Shown here: one piece after another, positions 14,943-24,600 of the stretch
Layout: each line of letters begins with the position of its first letter
Numbering within the stretch: position 1 is the first letter of the stretch
Origin: Candidatus Scatosoma pullicola
GTDB lineage: Bacteria > Bacillota > Clostridia > Christensenellales > Borkfalkiaceae
Reading direction: 5' to 3'
Assembly: GCA_018712725.1 (NCBI GenBank)
Contig: DVGN01000089.1
Span: 1-33,821 of the forward strand
DNA: 33,821 nt
Notes under the pieces: model-generated
Database searches by the model: none
Told to the model about the DNA's origin: nothing
Seen by the model: only the letters and a program-made list of their open reading frames with translations
Translations under genes and position numbers: made by a program

Positions 14943-16658
14943 TTACTCCTTTTCCGCTTTCGCGATTTGTCTTTCGAGAATGTCCATGGCGTAATCCGTC
15001 GCCTTTTTCACGCTGCCCGCTTCGAAGGGAACGGACAGATTTGCCGCCCGGAGGGTGTCGAGATAGCCCAAAGAGCCGCCCACCTTGCAGAGGGCGAGAT
15101 AGTCCCGCCAGCAGCTTTCGGGGGCTTCCGCCGCTTTTTTCTTGAATTCCATCGCCCCCATCGTCGTGAGGGTGTAATTGATATAGTAGAAGGGATAATG
15201 GAAAATGTGGATCTTGTGATACCACCATCCCCCTTTGCCGAAGAATTCGTCCCCGTCGTAATCCCGCCACGGCATATAGATCTTTTCCAGCTTATGCCAT
15301 TCCGCCGTCCGCTCCGCGGGCGTCAGGCCGGGATTCTCGTAGACGATGTGCTGAAATTCGTCCACCGCCACGCCGAAAGGCACAAAGGTGAGCGCCTCCT
15401 GCAGGTGCTGGAAGCGGTATTTGTCCGCCTTGTCCCCGAAAAACAGCTCCGCATACGGATAGGCGAACTGTTCCATGGACATGGAATGGATTTCCGCGAT
15501 GTCCGTCGATTCGTTCCACTGCGCGGCAAGGGGCTGGGTGCGCATCGCCATATATCCCGCGAACGCGTGTCCCATCTCGTGCGTCAGCACGTCCACGTCC
15601 CCCGTCGTGCCGTTGAAACAGGAGAACACGAAAGGTGCTTTATAATCTTCGAGCGCCGTCATGTATCCCGTCGAAGCCTTGTTGGGCTTGTTGTCGAGAT
15701 CCATGAGTTCGTGTCCGAGCATGAAGTCGATGAATTCCCCCGTTTCGGGGCTCATTTCGTGGTACATCTTTTTCGCCTGTTCCACGAGATACGCCCGGTT
15801 TCCCACGGGAACGGCGTTGCCGTCCGGGAAGATCGCCTCTTCGTCGTAGCACATGACTTTATCGATTTTCAGCCGCTTTGCCTGCGCCTTATACAGCTTT
15901 TCGCAGAAGGGCACGAGCACTTCTTTTACCTGTTTGCGGAAGGCGGCGACCTGCTCCTTCCCGTAGTCCAGCCGCCCCTGCTGCATATAGCCGAGCGGGA
16001 CGAAATTTTCGAAACCCATGTTTCTGCCCATCTCGTTGCGGATCTTCACGAGCCTGTCGAAAATCTCCTCCATCTCCTTTTCGTGCGCGGCGAAAAATTC
16101 CGAATATTTCTTCCACGCCCCTTTGCGCATTTCCCGATCGGGGGAGGAGAAATATTTTTTGATGCCGTAGAGGTTGCATTCCTCTCCCGCGAACGGGATG
16201 CGGCAGGCTGCCATGATCTTCTGATAGCGGTCGACGAGATCGCTTTCTTCCTGCATGAGGGCGATATTCTTCTCGGAAAAAGAATCGATGGACAGCTTTA
16301 CGCTTTTGAGGAAAAATTCCCCGTACTCCTCATCGATCTCCTTGCGGAAGGGACTTTCGAGCAGGGCGACGTTAAACGCCTGCATGTACGGCATCACTTC
16401 GGGATAGCGGCGGTTGCAGTACCTGTCCTCCTCTTCGTAAAACTTGTCCGCCGTGTCGATCGTGTGGCGGACGGACGCGATCGTCACCAGCGTGGAAAGA
16501 TGCCGGGAATATGCCTCTTCTTCCCGCATGCACGCCTTGACTTCGCCGTAATCCTTCGCGCTTTTCAGCTTTTTGGTCATCCCGGAATAAAACGCCTTGG
16601 TCCCTTCAAAATCGGGGCGCTCGTAAGAGAGTTCCGAAAAGGTCGTAAATTCTTTCAT
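14943..16658 (-). CDS. M3-family oligoendopeptidase (PepF-like)
   Basis: The 571-residue protein carries the zinc motif HEMGH at 360-364 (VLTHEMGHAFAGY), with a downstream glutamate in TDIAEIHSMSMEQF as the probable third ligand. The overall composition and length fit the oligoendopeptidase clade of M3 that is related to, but distinct from, classic PepF. It has no signal peptide and so cuts oligopeptides in the cytosol. It begins 22 bases after the asparaginase stop. A GGAGAAACGGAG-like ribosome site precedes the ATG. Confidence 0.93.
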   Translation of the reverse strand: MKEFTTFSELSYERPDFEGTKAFYSGMTKKLKSAKDYGEVKACMREEEAYSRHLSTLVTIASVRHTIDTADKFYEEEDRYCNRRYPEVMPYMQAFNVALLESPFRKEIDEEYGEFFLKSVKLSIDSFSEKNIALMQEESDLVDRYQKIMAACRIPFAGEECNLYGIKKYFSSPDREMRKGAWKKYSEFFAAHEKEMEEIFDRLVKIRNEMGRNMGFENFVPLGYMQQGRLDYGKEQVAAFRKQVKEVLVPFCEKLYKAQAKRLKIDKVMCYDEEAIFPDGNAVPVGNRAYLVEQAKKMYHEMSPETGEFIDFMLGHELMDLDNKPNKASTGYMTALEDYKAPFVFSCFNGTTGDVDVLTHEMGHAFAGYMAMRTQPLAAQWNESTDIAEIHSMSMEQFAYPYAELFFGDKADKYRFQHLQEALTFVPFGVAVDEFQHIVYENPGLTPAERTAEWHKLEKIYMPWRDYDGDEFFGKGGWWYHKIHIFHYPFYYINYTLTTMGAMEFKKKAAEAPESCWRDYLALCKVGGSLGYLDTLRAANLSVPFEAGSVKKATDYAMDILERQIAKAEKE

Positions 16659-16680
16659 ATCTCCGTTTCTCCTTTGCCTT

Positions 16681-17673
16681 TCAGCCGATGAGGTCGTAAT
16701 TGACGCTCTTGTAAAACAGTTCCCGTATCTTTCCCGCGTCCTTCGTCTGCCCTAAGATCCACATGAGTTTGGTGAGGATGCTCTCGTAGGTCATGTCGTA
16801 GCTTTCGAGCAGGGAAAATCGGTCTTTCAGCCCCCGCCCCACGCGGTAAATGCTCATGTCGCTCCCTTCGCTCTGCACCTGCGTGGTGACGACGAGAGTC
16901 TTGCCCTTGTCCTGCCATTTGCCGATGACGTCGTAAAAGCCGTAATATTCTCCGTCCGGGATCCCGCCCGTGCCGTAGCCCGAAAGCACCACCGCGTCGT
17001 TCAGGCGGAAACAGACGTCCAGAAGCCCGCTGTCCATGCCCGGCGTGAGGCAGACCAGCCCCACTTTCCGGTTGAGCGAAAGGTAAAATTCGGGCGTTTC
17101 CCGCTTGGGTGCGACGATATACGGGATGATCTTTCCGTCCCGGATGCGCGCGAGTTCGGGGAAATCCACGCTGTCGAAGGCGTTGAAGCTCTTGGTGCGG
17201 ATCTTCTTCGCCCGCGTGCCCGCGATGACCTTCCCCTGAAAGACGATGACGACGTCGGACGCCGTTCCGGAAGCGGCGTACAGAAAACTGTCCCGCAGGT
17301 TGATCCTGCCGTCCGTATCCTCCCGGTCGATGGGCTTCTGCGAGCCGGTGAGGACGATGGGCTTGGGGGAATGCTGTACCATGTACGAGAGCACCGCCGC
17401 CGTGTACGCCATCGTGTCCGTGCCGTGGCAGACGACGAAGCCGTCGTATTTGCCGTAATTGTCCCGGATCGTCTCCGCGATCTTTATCCAATGTTCGGGG
17501 GTGATATTTGTGCTGTCGATGCTGAAAATCTGCACGCAGTCCGGCTCGCAGAAATCCCGGATTTCAGGCACGCGGGAGAGAAGTTCGTCGGGCGCAAGTT
17601 CGGGTTCCAGCCCCTCCGGGCCGCTCCGGGAGGCGATCGTCCCGCCCGTCGCTATCATGAGAATTTTTTTCAT
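16681..17673 (-). CDS. ansA: L-asparaginase, type I
   Basis: The 330-residue enzyme starts MKKILMIATGGTIAS. The two catalytic segments are TGGTIAS (residues 9-15, nucleophile Thr) and CHGTDTMAYTA (82-92, Thr-Asp). GSQKPIDREDTDGR and LSGYGTGGIP are also family-typical. It hydrolyses asparagine to aspartate and ammonia. The lack of a signal peptide indicates a cytosolic type I enzyme. The start at 17673 follows GGGGGAAGGA. An in-frame ATG lies at 17706 but coincides with the expected transcript start, so it is unlikely. The ribosome site is partly inside a small TTCCCC/GGGGAA hairpin, which may dampen translation. Its promoter lies upstream, and the M3 and M29 peptidases follow. Confidence 0.95.
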   Translation of the reverse strand: MKKILMIATGGTIASRSGPEGLEPELAPDELLSRVPEIRDFCEPDCVQIFSIDSTNITPEHWIKIAETIRDNYGKYDGFVVCHGTDTMAYTAAVLSYMVQHSPKPIVLTGSQKPIDREDTDGRINLRDSFLYAASGTASDVVIVFQGKVIAGTRAKKIRTKSFNAFDSVDFPELARIRDGKIIPYIVAPKRETPEFYLSLNRKVGLVCLTPGMDSGLLDVCFRLNDAVVLSGYGTGGIPDGEYYGFYDVIGKWQDKGKTLVVTTQVQSEGSDMSIYRVGRGLKDRFSLLESYDMTYESILTKLMWILGQTKDAGKIRELFYKSVNYDLIG

Positions 17674-17712
17674 AAGATTATCCTTCCCCCCTTCGGGGAA
17701 ATTCATACGAAT

Positions 17713-17741
17713 ATTATAGCCTTTTTCGGCGGGATAGTCAA
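17713..17741 (-). promoter_or_regulatory. SigA-type promoter of the asparaginase-peptidase operon
   Basis: TTGACT (17736-17741, minus strand), 17-base spacer, TATAAT (17713-17718). It separates this operon from the RNase J-trmR-trhP group. Confidence 0.9.
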
Positions 17742-17797
17742 ACGCGGGAAAGGCATATTTTTCCGAAAAGGGAAATTTTTGCGCCCCAAATGTCCCG

Positions 17798-18994
17798 TCA
17801 GCCCTCCCGGCGGCGCAGAATATCCCCTTCGGACAGGGAATACGGGCAGGAGACGCGATAGATGCCCTGCACCAGCCGGGCGTCCTCCGTCTCGGCTCCC
17901 TCCTTGTCCAGAATGCGCTCCGCCCGGAAGGACTTCCGGAAATTTTCGCCCGGGGAGAGAACTTCCAGCACATCTCCCTTGCGGAAACGGTTGCGCATCT
18001 CCGCCAGGACAAAGCCCTCTTCGCTTCCCAGAACGTTGGCGATATAGGTGCATTTGCCTTTGGTCTGGCTGTTTTCGTAGCCCACCGTCTGCGCGTTGTC
18101 CCCGAAGGCGTACGCCGCCGTGTATTCCCGATGCGCCACGTCGTCCAGCTCGGAGGCGAGAGAGTCGACGTCCTCCCCGTCCATCGCGCGGCGGTAGGCG
18201 TTTATCACGGTGGCGAGATAGTATTCGCTCTTCATCCTGCCTTCGATCTTGAAAGAATCCACGCCCGCCCGTTCCAGATCGGACAGATGCGCGAATAAAT
18301 TGAGATCCTTGCTGTTGAGGATATACGTCCCCCTGCCGTCCTCCTGAACGGGGAGAAAGCGCTCGGAGCCGTCGGAGGGGCGGGCGAGCAGGGCGTATTC
18401 CCGACGGCACGCCTGCACGCAGGCGCCGCGGTTGGAGGGTCTGCCGTCCAGATAGTCGGACAGGAGGCACCTGCCGCTGTACGAGATGCACATGGCGCCG
18501 TGCACGAAGGCTTCCAGCTGCATTTCGGGGACGAAATCCCTGATTTCGGAAATTTCCTTTACCGACAGTTCCCGCGCGAGAATGACGCGGGAAATCCCCT
18601 CTTCCGCCCAGAATTTCACGGCGTATTTGTTCGTCGTGTTCGCCTGCGTGGAGAGGTGCAGGGAAAGGGAGGGGGCGGCCTTGCGGGCGGCGTACACGAC
18701 GCCCGGATCGCTGACGATGGCAGCGTCCGCGCCCGATTTTTCCAAAAGGCGGAAATAGTCGGAAAGGGCGGAAAAGTCGGCGTTGCGCGCGAAGATATTG
18801 ACGGCGACGTACACTTTCTTTTTTGCCGCATGCGCGGCGGAAACCGCCTCCGAAAGTTCGCTTTCGGAAAAATTGTCCGCAAAGGAGCGGAGAGAAAACG
18901 CCTTGCCGCCGATATAGACGGCGTCCGCGCCGAAATACAGCGCGGACGCGAATTTTGCCGGATTGCCCGCCGGGGCGAGAAGTTCTGCTTTCAT
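17798..18994 (-). CDS. trhP: U32-family tRNA 5-hydroxyuridine synthesis protein (TrhP-like)
   Basis: The 398-residue U32 'peptidase/collagenase-like' protein starts MKAELLAPAGNPAKFASALYFGADAVYIGG. The family signature is clear: EAFVHGAMCISYSGRCLLS and then SNRGACVQACRREY, with four cysteines likely to hold an iron-sulfur cluster, then IEGRMKSEYYLA. In Bacillus and E. coli such proteins hydroxylate U34 of certain tRNAs using prephenate-derived chemistry. Its start codon overlaps the TrmR stop (ATGA at 18991-18994), so the two are translationally coupled. TrmR is the enzyme that methylates the hydroxyl this protein would make, which strengthens the call over a protease function. Confidence 0.9.
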   Translation of the reverse strand: MKAELLAPAGNPAKFASALYFGADAVYIGGKAFSLRSFADNFSESELSEAVSAAHAAKKKVYVAVNIFARNADFSALSDYFRLLEKSGADAAIVSDPGVVYAARKAAPSLSLHLSTQANTTNKYAVKFWAEEGISRVILARELSVKEISEIRDFVPEMQLEAFVHGAMCISYSGRCLLSDYLDGRPSNRGACVQACRREYALLARPSDGSERFLPVQEDGRGTYILNSKDLNLFAHLSDLERAGVDSFKIEGRMKSEYYLATVINAYRRAMDGEDVDSLASELDDVAHREYTAAYAFGDNAQTVGYENSQTKGKCTYIANVLGSEEGFVLAEMRNRFRKGDVLEVLSPGENFRKSFRAERILDKEGAETEDARLVQGIYRVSCPYSLSEGDILRRREG

Positions 18995-19623
18995 CGTTCG
19001 TCCTTGTGTATGAGCACGGAAAGCGCCGCGCCGTCGCCGACGTCCAGCACGGACGTGACGAAATCGGGGTCGCGCGTCACCGCGTCGAGATATTCCCGTA
19101 TCTTCCCGACGATAGAACGGCGCTTGAGGGGCGTGGGATTTTCCCCGCTCACCCAGCCGTACAGGAGGACGTCGTCCGCCAGAAGGACGCCGCCCTGCCG
19201 CAGCAGCCGTTTGAGGTCGAAAAGATAATGGATGTACTGCGCCTTGGGTCCGTCGAGAAAGATAAAATCGAAGGGACCGTCCATCATGGTGAGGATCTCG
19301 CCCGCGTCGCCGAGATGGCAGACCGCCCGACCGGACAAACCGAGCGAAGAGAGGTTCTCTTTCGCCTGCCGCCACAGGTCTTCGTCCGATTCGATCGTCG
19401 TGACCTGCGCCTCCGGACAACATTCCAGCATCGCCGCCGCGGAAAGCCCCACCGCCGTGCCGATTTCCAGAATGCGGGCGGGGCGGAGGGCGGAGAGCAG
19501 GGTCAAAAGAAAATGCAGCGTCTCTTTGTCTGCGACGGGGATGCCCGCCGCGAGCGCCTCTTCCCGAAGGACGGAAATCCTCTCCCCGACGGGCGGACGC
19601 GCAAGTTCCGCCGTGTATTTCAT
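18991..19623 (-). CDS. trmR: tRNA 5-hydroxyuridine methyltransferase (TrmR/YrrM-like)
   Basis: The 210-residue class I SAM methyltransferase is of the catechol-O-methyltransferase-like group (COG4122). Motif I is LEIGTAVGLSAAAM, the acidic SAM-binding end of strand 2 is TTIESDE, and metal-coordinating residues lie in FIFLDGPKAQY and LLADDVLLYGWV. In Bacillus the yrrM product methylates 5-hydroxyuridine at tRNA position 34 to 5-methoxyuridine and sits beside U32 genes (yrrN-yrrO), as here. It begins 7 bases after the RNase J stop and overlaps trhP by 4 bases. Confidence 0.9.
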   Translation of the reverse strand: MKYTAELARPPVGERISVLREEALAAGIPVADKETLHFLLTLLSALRPARILEIGTAVGLSAAAMLECCPEAQVTTIESDEDLWRQAKENLSSLGLSGRAVCHLGDAGEILTMMDGPFDFIFLDGPKAQYIHYLFDLKRLLRQGGVLLADDVLLYGWVSGENPTPLKRRSIVGKIREYLDAVTRDPDFVTSVLDVGDGAALSVLIHKDER

Positions 19624-19630
19624 GGCTGAC

Positions 19631-21547
19631 TTATACTTCCAGAACGGAAACGACGATGAGGGGCGACTGCTTGGTCTTTTTGAAGAGATAATTTTTCAGC
19701 GTCTTTTTGACAAACGCGGCGAGCTCCTCTTTATTGCCGTTTTCGTAATCGTACTGTTCCACCGCCTTGCGGACAATGGCGCGGACTTCCTTTTCCTCGT
19801 CCCGGTTGCCCGCCGAGACATAGCCGCGGCTTTCGATGACGGGATCGTTGATGACGTAATTGCCCGTCACGGCGATGGAGATGGCAAACATCCCCTCCGA
19901 CGACATACGGAGCCTGTCCTTCATGACTTCGCTCGTCCCGTAGTCCTCGAATCCCTCTCCGTCGATGAGGCGGGTGCCCGCGGGGAAATTCTCGCCGAGA
20001 CGGATGCTGTCCTCCGTCAGTTCGACGCAGTTCCCGATTTCGGTAATGAGGATATTGCGCGCCGGCATCCCCAGCTCTTCCGCGAGCAGCGCATGCCGTT
20101 TGAGGTGACGGTATTCTCCGTGTACCGGGATGAAGAATTTGGGATCGAGCAGATTGTGCAGGATCTTGTGTTCCTCCTGACAGGCGTGCCCCGAAACGTG
20201 GATCTTTTCCAGGCTCTCGTACACGACGTTGGCTCCCTTTTTATAGAGGTTGTTGATGACGCGGTACACCATCCTTTCGTTGCCCGGAATGGGATTTGCC
20301 GAAATGATGATCGTATCGTTGGGACCGATCGTGACCTTGTTGAAATCCCCTGCCGCCATGCGGGTGAGGGCGCTCATCGGTTCTCCCTGCGTGCCCGTGG
20401 AGACGATGACGAGTTCCCCGTCGAAGAGGTTTTTGCTCCGCTCTATTTCGATGAGGACGCCTTCGGGAATCTTCAATTCGCCGATCTTGACCGCCGCGTC
20501 CACCACCTTGAACATACTCCTGCCCGAAAGCGCCACTTTGCGGCGGTATTTGACCGCCAGATCGATGATCTGCTGCAAGCGGTGTACGTTGGAGGCGAAC
20601 GTCGCGATGATCAGCCGACGGTTCATGTTTTCCGAAAAGAGATGATCGAGCGTCGTGCCCACCACCGTTTCGCTCATCGTGTAGCCGAGCCGTTCGATGT
20701 TGGTGGATTCGCCCATATAGAGCAAAACCCCTTCCCTGCCGAGTTCGGCGATGCGCGGAAGATCGATGGGCTCCCCCGCCACCGGCGTGAGGTCGATTTT
20801 GAAATCGCCGCTGTGGTAAATCAGCCCGCACGGCGTGCGGATGGCGAGCGCCACGGCGCCGGCGATCGAGTGATTGACGTTGATGAATTCCACTTCGAAC
20901 ACGCCGAGTTTTACCCGTTCGCCCGGCTTTACCACCCGTTCGGTGACGCTTTGGATACGATGTTCCTGAATTTTGTTGTCGGCGAGCATCAACGTCAGTT
21001 TCGTCCCGTACACGGGAGTGCCGGGATTGAGGTCTTTGAGAAGATAGGCGATGCCGCCGATGTGATCCTCATGCCCGTGCGTGAGGAGAATCCCCTTGAT
21101 TTTATCCTTGTTCTGTACGAGATAGGAAATGTCGGGCACGACGAGATCGATGCCGGGCATATCTTCGTTGTTGGGGAAGGTGATCCCCGCGTCGATGATG
21201 ACGATGTCGTTCCCGTATTCGAGCGCGGTCATGTTTTTCCCGATCTCGCCCACGCCGCCCAGAAAGAGGATTTTTACCGGTCTTTTCCGCTTTTGCGCGC
21301 GCCCCCTCCTCTCTTCGCCGTCCTCTTCGGAGCCCGGACGGCGGACGGGCAGCCGGCGTTCTTCCGCCGCGGGATAACCTCCGCGCGGAACGCGGAACTG
21401 CGCCGCGCGCGCGGAAGACATGGGCGTACCGCCCGTGCCCTTTCCGGCAGCCGCCCTGCCTTTTCCGTAGCGGGCATTTGTCCCGCCGTCTGCGTCTCCC
21501 GACGACCTGCGGCCGTCGGACGCATTTCTGTTCTGTTGTCTGTTCAC
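19631..21547 (-). CDS. rnj: Ribonuclease J with basic N-terminal extension
   Basis: The 638-residue metallo-beta-lactamase/beta-CASP nuclease has HGHEDH at 157-162 as the two-zinc motif, then the beta-CASP part (STNIERLGYTMSE, ATFASNVHRLQ, STGTQGEPMSALTRMA) and VHGEYRHLKRH as motif C. It degrades mRNA and matures rRNA, 5'-exo plus endo activity. The start is GTG at 21547, with AAGGAGAG 11 bases upstream. About 88 residues before KRPVKILFLGGVGEIGKN are a low-complexity Arg/Gly/Ala-rich extension not found in Bacillus RNase J1; such tails often bind RNA. An internal start cannot be excluded, but ribosome-site spacing favours the GTG. It heads the transcript with trmR and trhP. Confidence 0.95.
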   Translation of the reverse strand: MNRQQNRNASDGRRSSGDADGGTNARYGKGRAAAGKGTGGTPMSSARAAQFRVPRGGYPAAEERRLPVRRPGSEEDGEERRGRAQKRKRPVKILFLGGVGEIGKNMTALEYGNDIVIIDAGITFPNNEDMPGIDLVVPDISYLVQNKDKIKGILLTHGHEDHIGGIAYLLKDLNPGTPVYGTKLTLMLADNKIQEHRIQSVTERVVKPGERVKLGVFEVEFINVNHSIAGAVALAIRTPCGLIYHSGDFKIDLTPVAGEPIDLPRIAELGREGVLLYMGESTNIERLGYTMSETVVGTTLDHLFSENMNRRLIIATFASNVHRLQQIIDLAVKYRRKVALSGRSMFKVVDAAVKIGELKIPEGVLIEIERSKNLFDGELVIVSTGTQGEPMSALTRMAAGDFNKVTIGPNDTIIISANPIPGNERMVYRVINNLYKKGANVVYESLEKIHVSGHACQEEHKILHNLLDPKFFIPVHGEYRHLKRHALLAEELGMPARNILITEIGNCVELTEDSIRLGENFPAGTRLIDGEGFEDYGTSEVMKDRLRMSSEGMFAISIAVTGNYVINDPVIESRGYVSAGNRDEEKEVRAIVRKAVEQYDYENGNKEELAAFVKKTLKNYLFKKTKQSPLIVVSVLEV

Positions 21548-21567
21548 GTTTTCTAATTCTCTCCTTC

Positions 21568-21585
21568 AAGGGCATTTTTGCCCTT
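21568..21585 (-). promoter_or_regulatory. Hairpin directly before the RNase J ribosome site
   Basis: AAGGGCA (21568-21574) and TGCCCTT (21579-21585) form a 7-pair stem with a 4-base loop in the RNase J leader, ending 3 bases before the GGAGAG ribosome site. A second weaker stem, GAGAGC/GCTCTC, lies further upstream (about 21595-21636). They could stabilise the leader or serve as self-cleavage targets; there is no T run. Confidence 0.45.
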
Positions 21586-21662
21586 TCACGAAACAGAGAG
21601 CCGAAAATCGTAATTATCAGCTCTCCCTTTCGTCATTCTTATGTAGATTTGTCTTTTGAATA

Positions 21663-24600
21663 TCAGTTGAAGTTCAGGTCAACTTTCTTTTCCTTGGTGA
21701 CTTTGATCAGACCTTCTTCCAACAGCTGCTTGGTCGACTCGTGGCGGAATTCCTCCACGTAATCCACCGGCTCGAAGCCCTCTTCCTTCTCCGTCCCGAG
21801 TTTTTCGGCGAGGAATCCGACCAGACGAAGCGCTTTTTTGAGACCCGCGTCGCTCTTGACCTTGACCATGAACGGCGTGCTCTCATAGGCGCGCTGCCCG
21901 CCGACGTCCTTCTGGTGATAGACGGTCGTCTTGTATTCGGGATCGTTGGGATCGAGCGCCAGATAGAAGCACAGCGTCTTGCCGCAGATGTTCACCTTCG
22001 CGACGGTGTCGCGGCCGAAATTGAAGCGATCGCCGTGCCAGCTCAGGTTGGAATTGAGCCGCTTGTAGGAGGTGAGCTCGTTCTTGATGTCGCTGTAATA
22101 CTGCTTGACGGCAGGATCGCTCTGCTTCATCTTCGCCGTGAAGCTCCTCTTCAGACGAAGGACGAGCCCCGTTTCCGCGTCGACCAGGTTGTTGTCGTCG
22201 CCCTCTTCATAGGCGGCGGCTTCCGCCGTCGTCACGGCAATCTCCGTTTCGATCGTCGACTGCGAGCTGGAAAGGATCTCCCCTTCCGTCAGCTGTCCGT
22301 CGTCTTCCGCGGGCGCGACTTCTTCCGTCACCTCTTCCGTCCCTTCGTCGGCCGCCTCTTCAGCGGTTTCCTCCGCGGGCTCTTCTGCGGGTTCGGTCGC
22401 TTCTTCCGCCGTCTCTTCGACGGGCTCTTCCGCGGGCTCCTCCGCAGCTTCCGCAGGTGTCTCTTCGGCTGCAACCTCCTCCGCAGGAGCTTCTTCTGCC
22501 TCTTCGGCAGGCGCCTCTTCCGCGGCTTCTTCGGTCACTTCCTCCACAGGTTCTTCTGCGGGGGCTTCCTCTGCCGCTTCGACGGGCGCTTCTTCCGCCG
22601 TCTCTTCCGCCACTTCTTCGGCAGGCGCCTCTTCCGCGGCTTCTTCGGTCACTTCTTCCACAGGTTCTTCTGCGGGGACTTCTTCCGCAGGTTCTTCTGC
22701 GGGGACTTCCTCCGCCGTTTCTTCGACAGGTGCTTCTTCCGCCGCAGTCTCTTCGACCGTTTCGGCGGACTGCTCCATGACGGGGCACTGCGCGCGCATC
22801 TTTTCGACGACGGCGTCGGCGATCTTCTCCGCGCCCTCTTCGTCCACGAGGATATCGAAGGAAGGAACGGTCATCTTGTCCGCCACTTCGCCGGCGAGAG
22901 TCTCGTAATCGATCTCCGTCTTTTCCGGTTGAGGGACGACGATCTTCTCGGCGACCTTGTCGGACAGCGCGTCGTAATCGAGCGCCTCCGGTTCGGGCAC
23001 GACGATTTCCGGCGTCGGAACTTTGACCTTTTCGGCGACCTTGTCGGTCACGGTGTCGAGGTCGATGGCTGCCGCCACGCTCTCCGCGATCGAACGGGCA
23101 CCCTCTTCGTCGACGACGACGTCGTATGTAGGAGGTTCGGGCTGAGGGACGACGATCTTCTGGGACACCATCTCGGCGAGCAGGTCGTAGTCGATTTCTT
23201 CCGCCTTGGGCACTTCGATGTCGGGAATGACCACCTTTTCGGCGACCTTCTCGGAAAGACCTTCGTAATCGATGCTTTCCGCGACCCTGTCGGAAATGCC
23301 TTCGTAGTCGATATTTTCGGCGACTTTGCCGGAGATTTCTTCGTAGTCGATGCCGTCGGCGACGCTGCGGGCGATCTTCTCCGCGCCCTCTTCGTCCACC
23401 ACGACGTCGTAATCGAGTTCGTTGGACATACCGTCTTCGACGATTTCCGCAATGCGGTCGTAATCGACGGGATCGGGCATGACCGCCGCGGCCTTTGCAG
23501 CCTGGTACACACGGTCGTAATCGATCGCTTCGGGCTGCGGCAGCTTTTCGGCTATGGCAGCCGCCATCGCGTCGACATCGAGCGGAAGTTTGTCCGCCAC
23601 CGTCTGCGCGACGACCGCATAGTCGATCTGTTCGGGAACGGGCGCCTTTTCCGCCACCGTTTCGGAAATCCTGTCGTAGTCGATGGCATCGGGCATCCGG
23701 GCAATGACCGCGTCCGCAAGCCGGTCGTAATCGACGGGATCGGGAAGTTTCGCGATGATCGCTTCGGCGAGCGTATCGTAGTCGACGGGCTCGGGATCGG
23801 CGGGCACGGGCATCTTGGCGACGATCATGTCCGAGAGTTTCTCGTAATCGATCTCCTGCGGCGCCGCTTCGGGCAAGGTCACCTTTTCGGCGACCGCCTG
23901 CGCCAGCGCGTCGGTATCCATCTCGGAAATCGCCTTGACGACTGCCGCGGAAATATTCGCCGCAAGCACCTCTTCGTCGGGCATGGCGGGCTTGATGCTC
24001 TCCGCCGCCTTCATGAAGTTTTCGTCGATGCGGCGATAGTCCACCTTATCGGGATAAGGAAGGGATTCCACCACCTTTTCCGCCGCGCCGTAAATGATGC
24101 GGTCGTAATCGACGGCGGCGGTTCCCTCCGCCGCAACCGGAGTTTCGCGGAGCATTTCCGCGACCTTTTCCCCCACTTCTTCGGCGATCCGGGTATAATC
24201 GATATTTTCCGCTACGGGGATAGCGGCGACGGCATCGAGAATTTCCTTGTTATGGGCGGCGATGCTCGCTTCCGTTTTTTCGCTGACGGTTTCGCTGATC
24301 TTTTCGTAATCGACTTCTTCCTGCGCGGGCAGCACTTCCGCGACCTTTTCGGCGATCGCAGTATAGTCCGTCTCGGTGCGGGAAGCGAGTTCGTCGAGTT
24401 TCTCTTTGATCTCGGCGAGCGCCTTGTCGATCTCTTCCAGAACCTCCACCTTTCCCTCTACGGTCTCGAGCTTGGTGAGCACGTCGTCCGTGAGAATGCC
24501 GGACAGAGACTCGTAGATCATCTGGTTCTGCTGGTACCCGTACTTGAGCTCACGCACCATGGACTGCGCGGTCTGCGCGTTGGTCTCCGTAGCGGAACCG

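Noticed and set aside
17798-18994. Collagenase-type protease function for the U32 protein
   Set aside because: Its overlap with trmR and the cysteine motif fit tRNA hydroxylation (TrhP) better than secreted proteolysis; there is no signal peptide.
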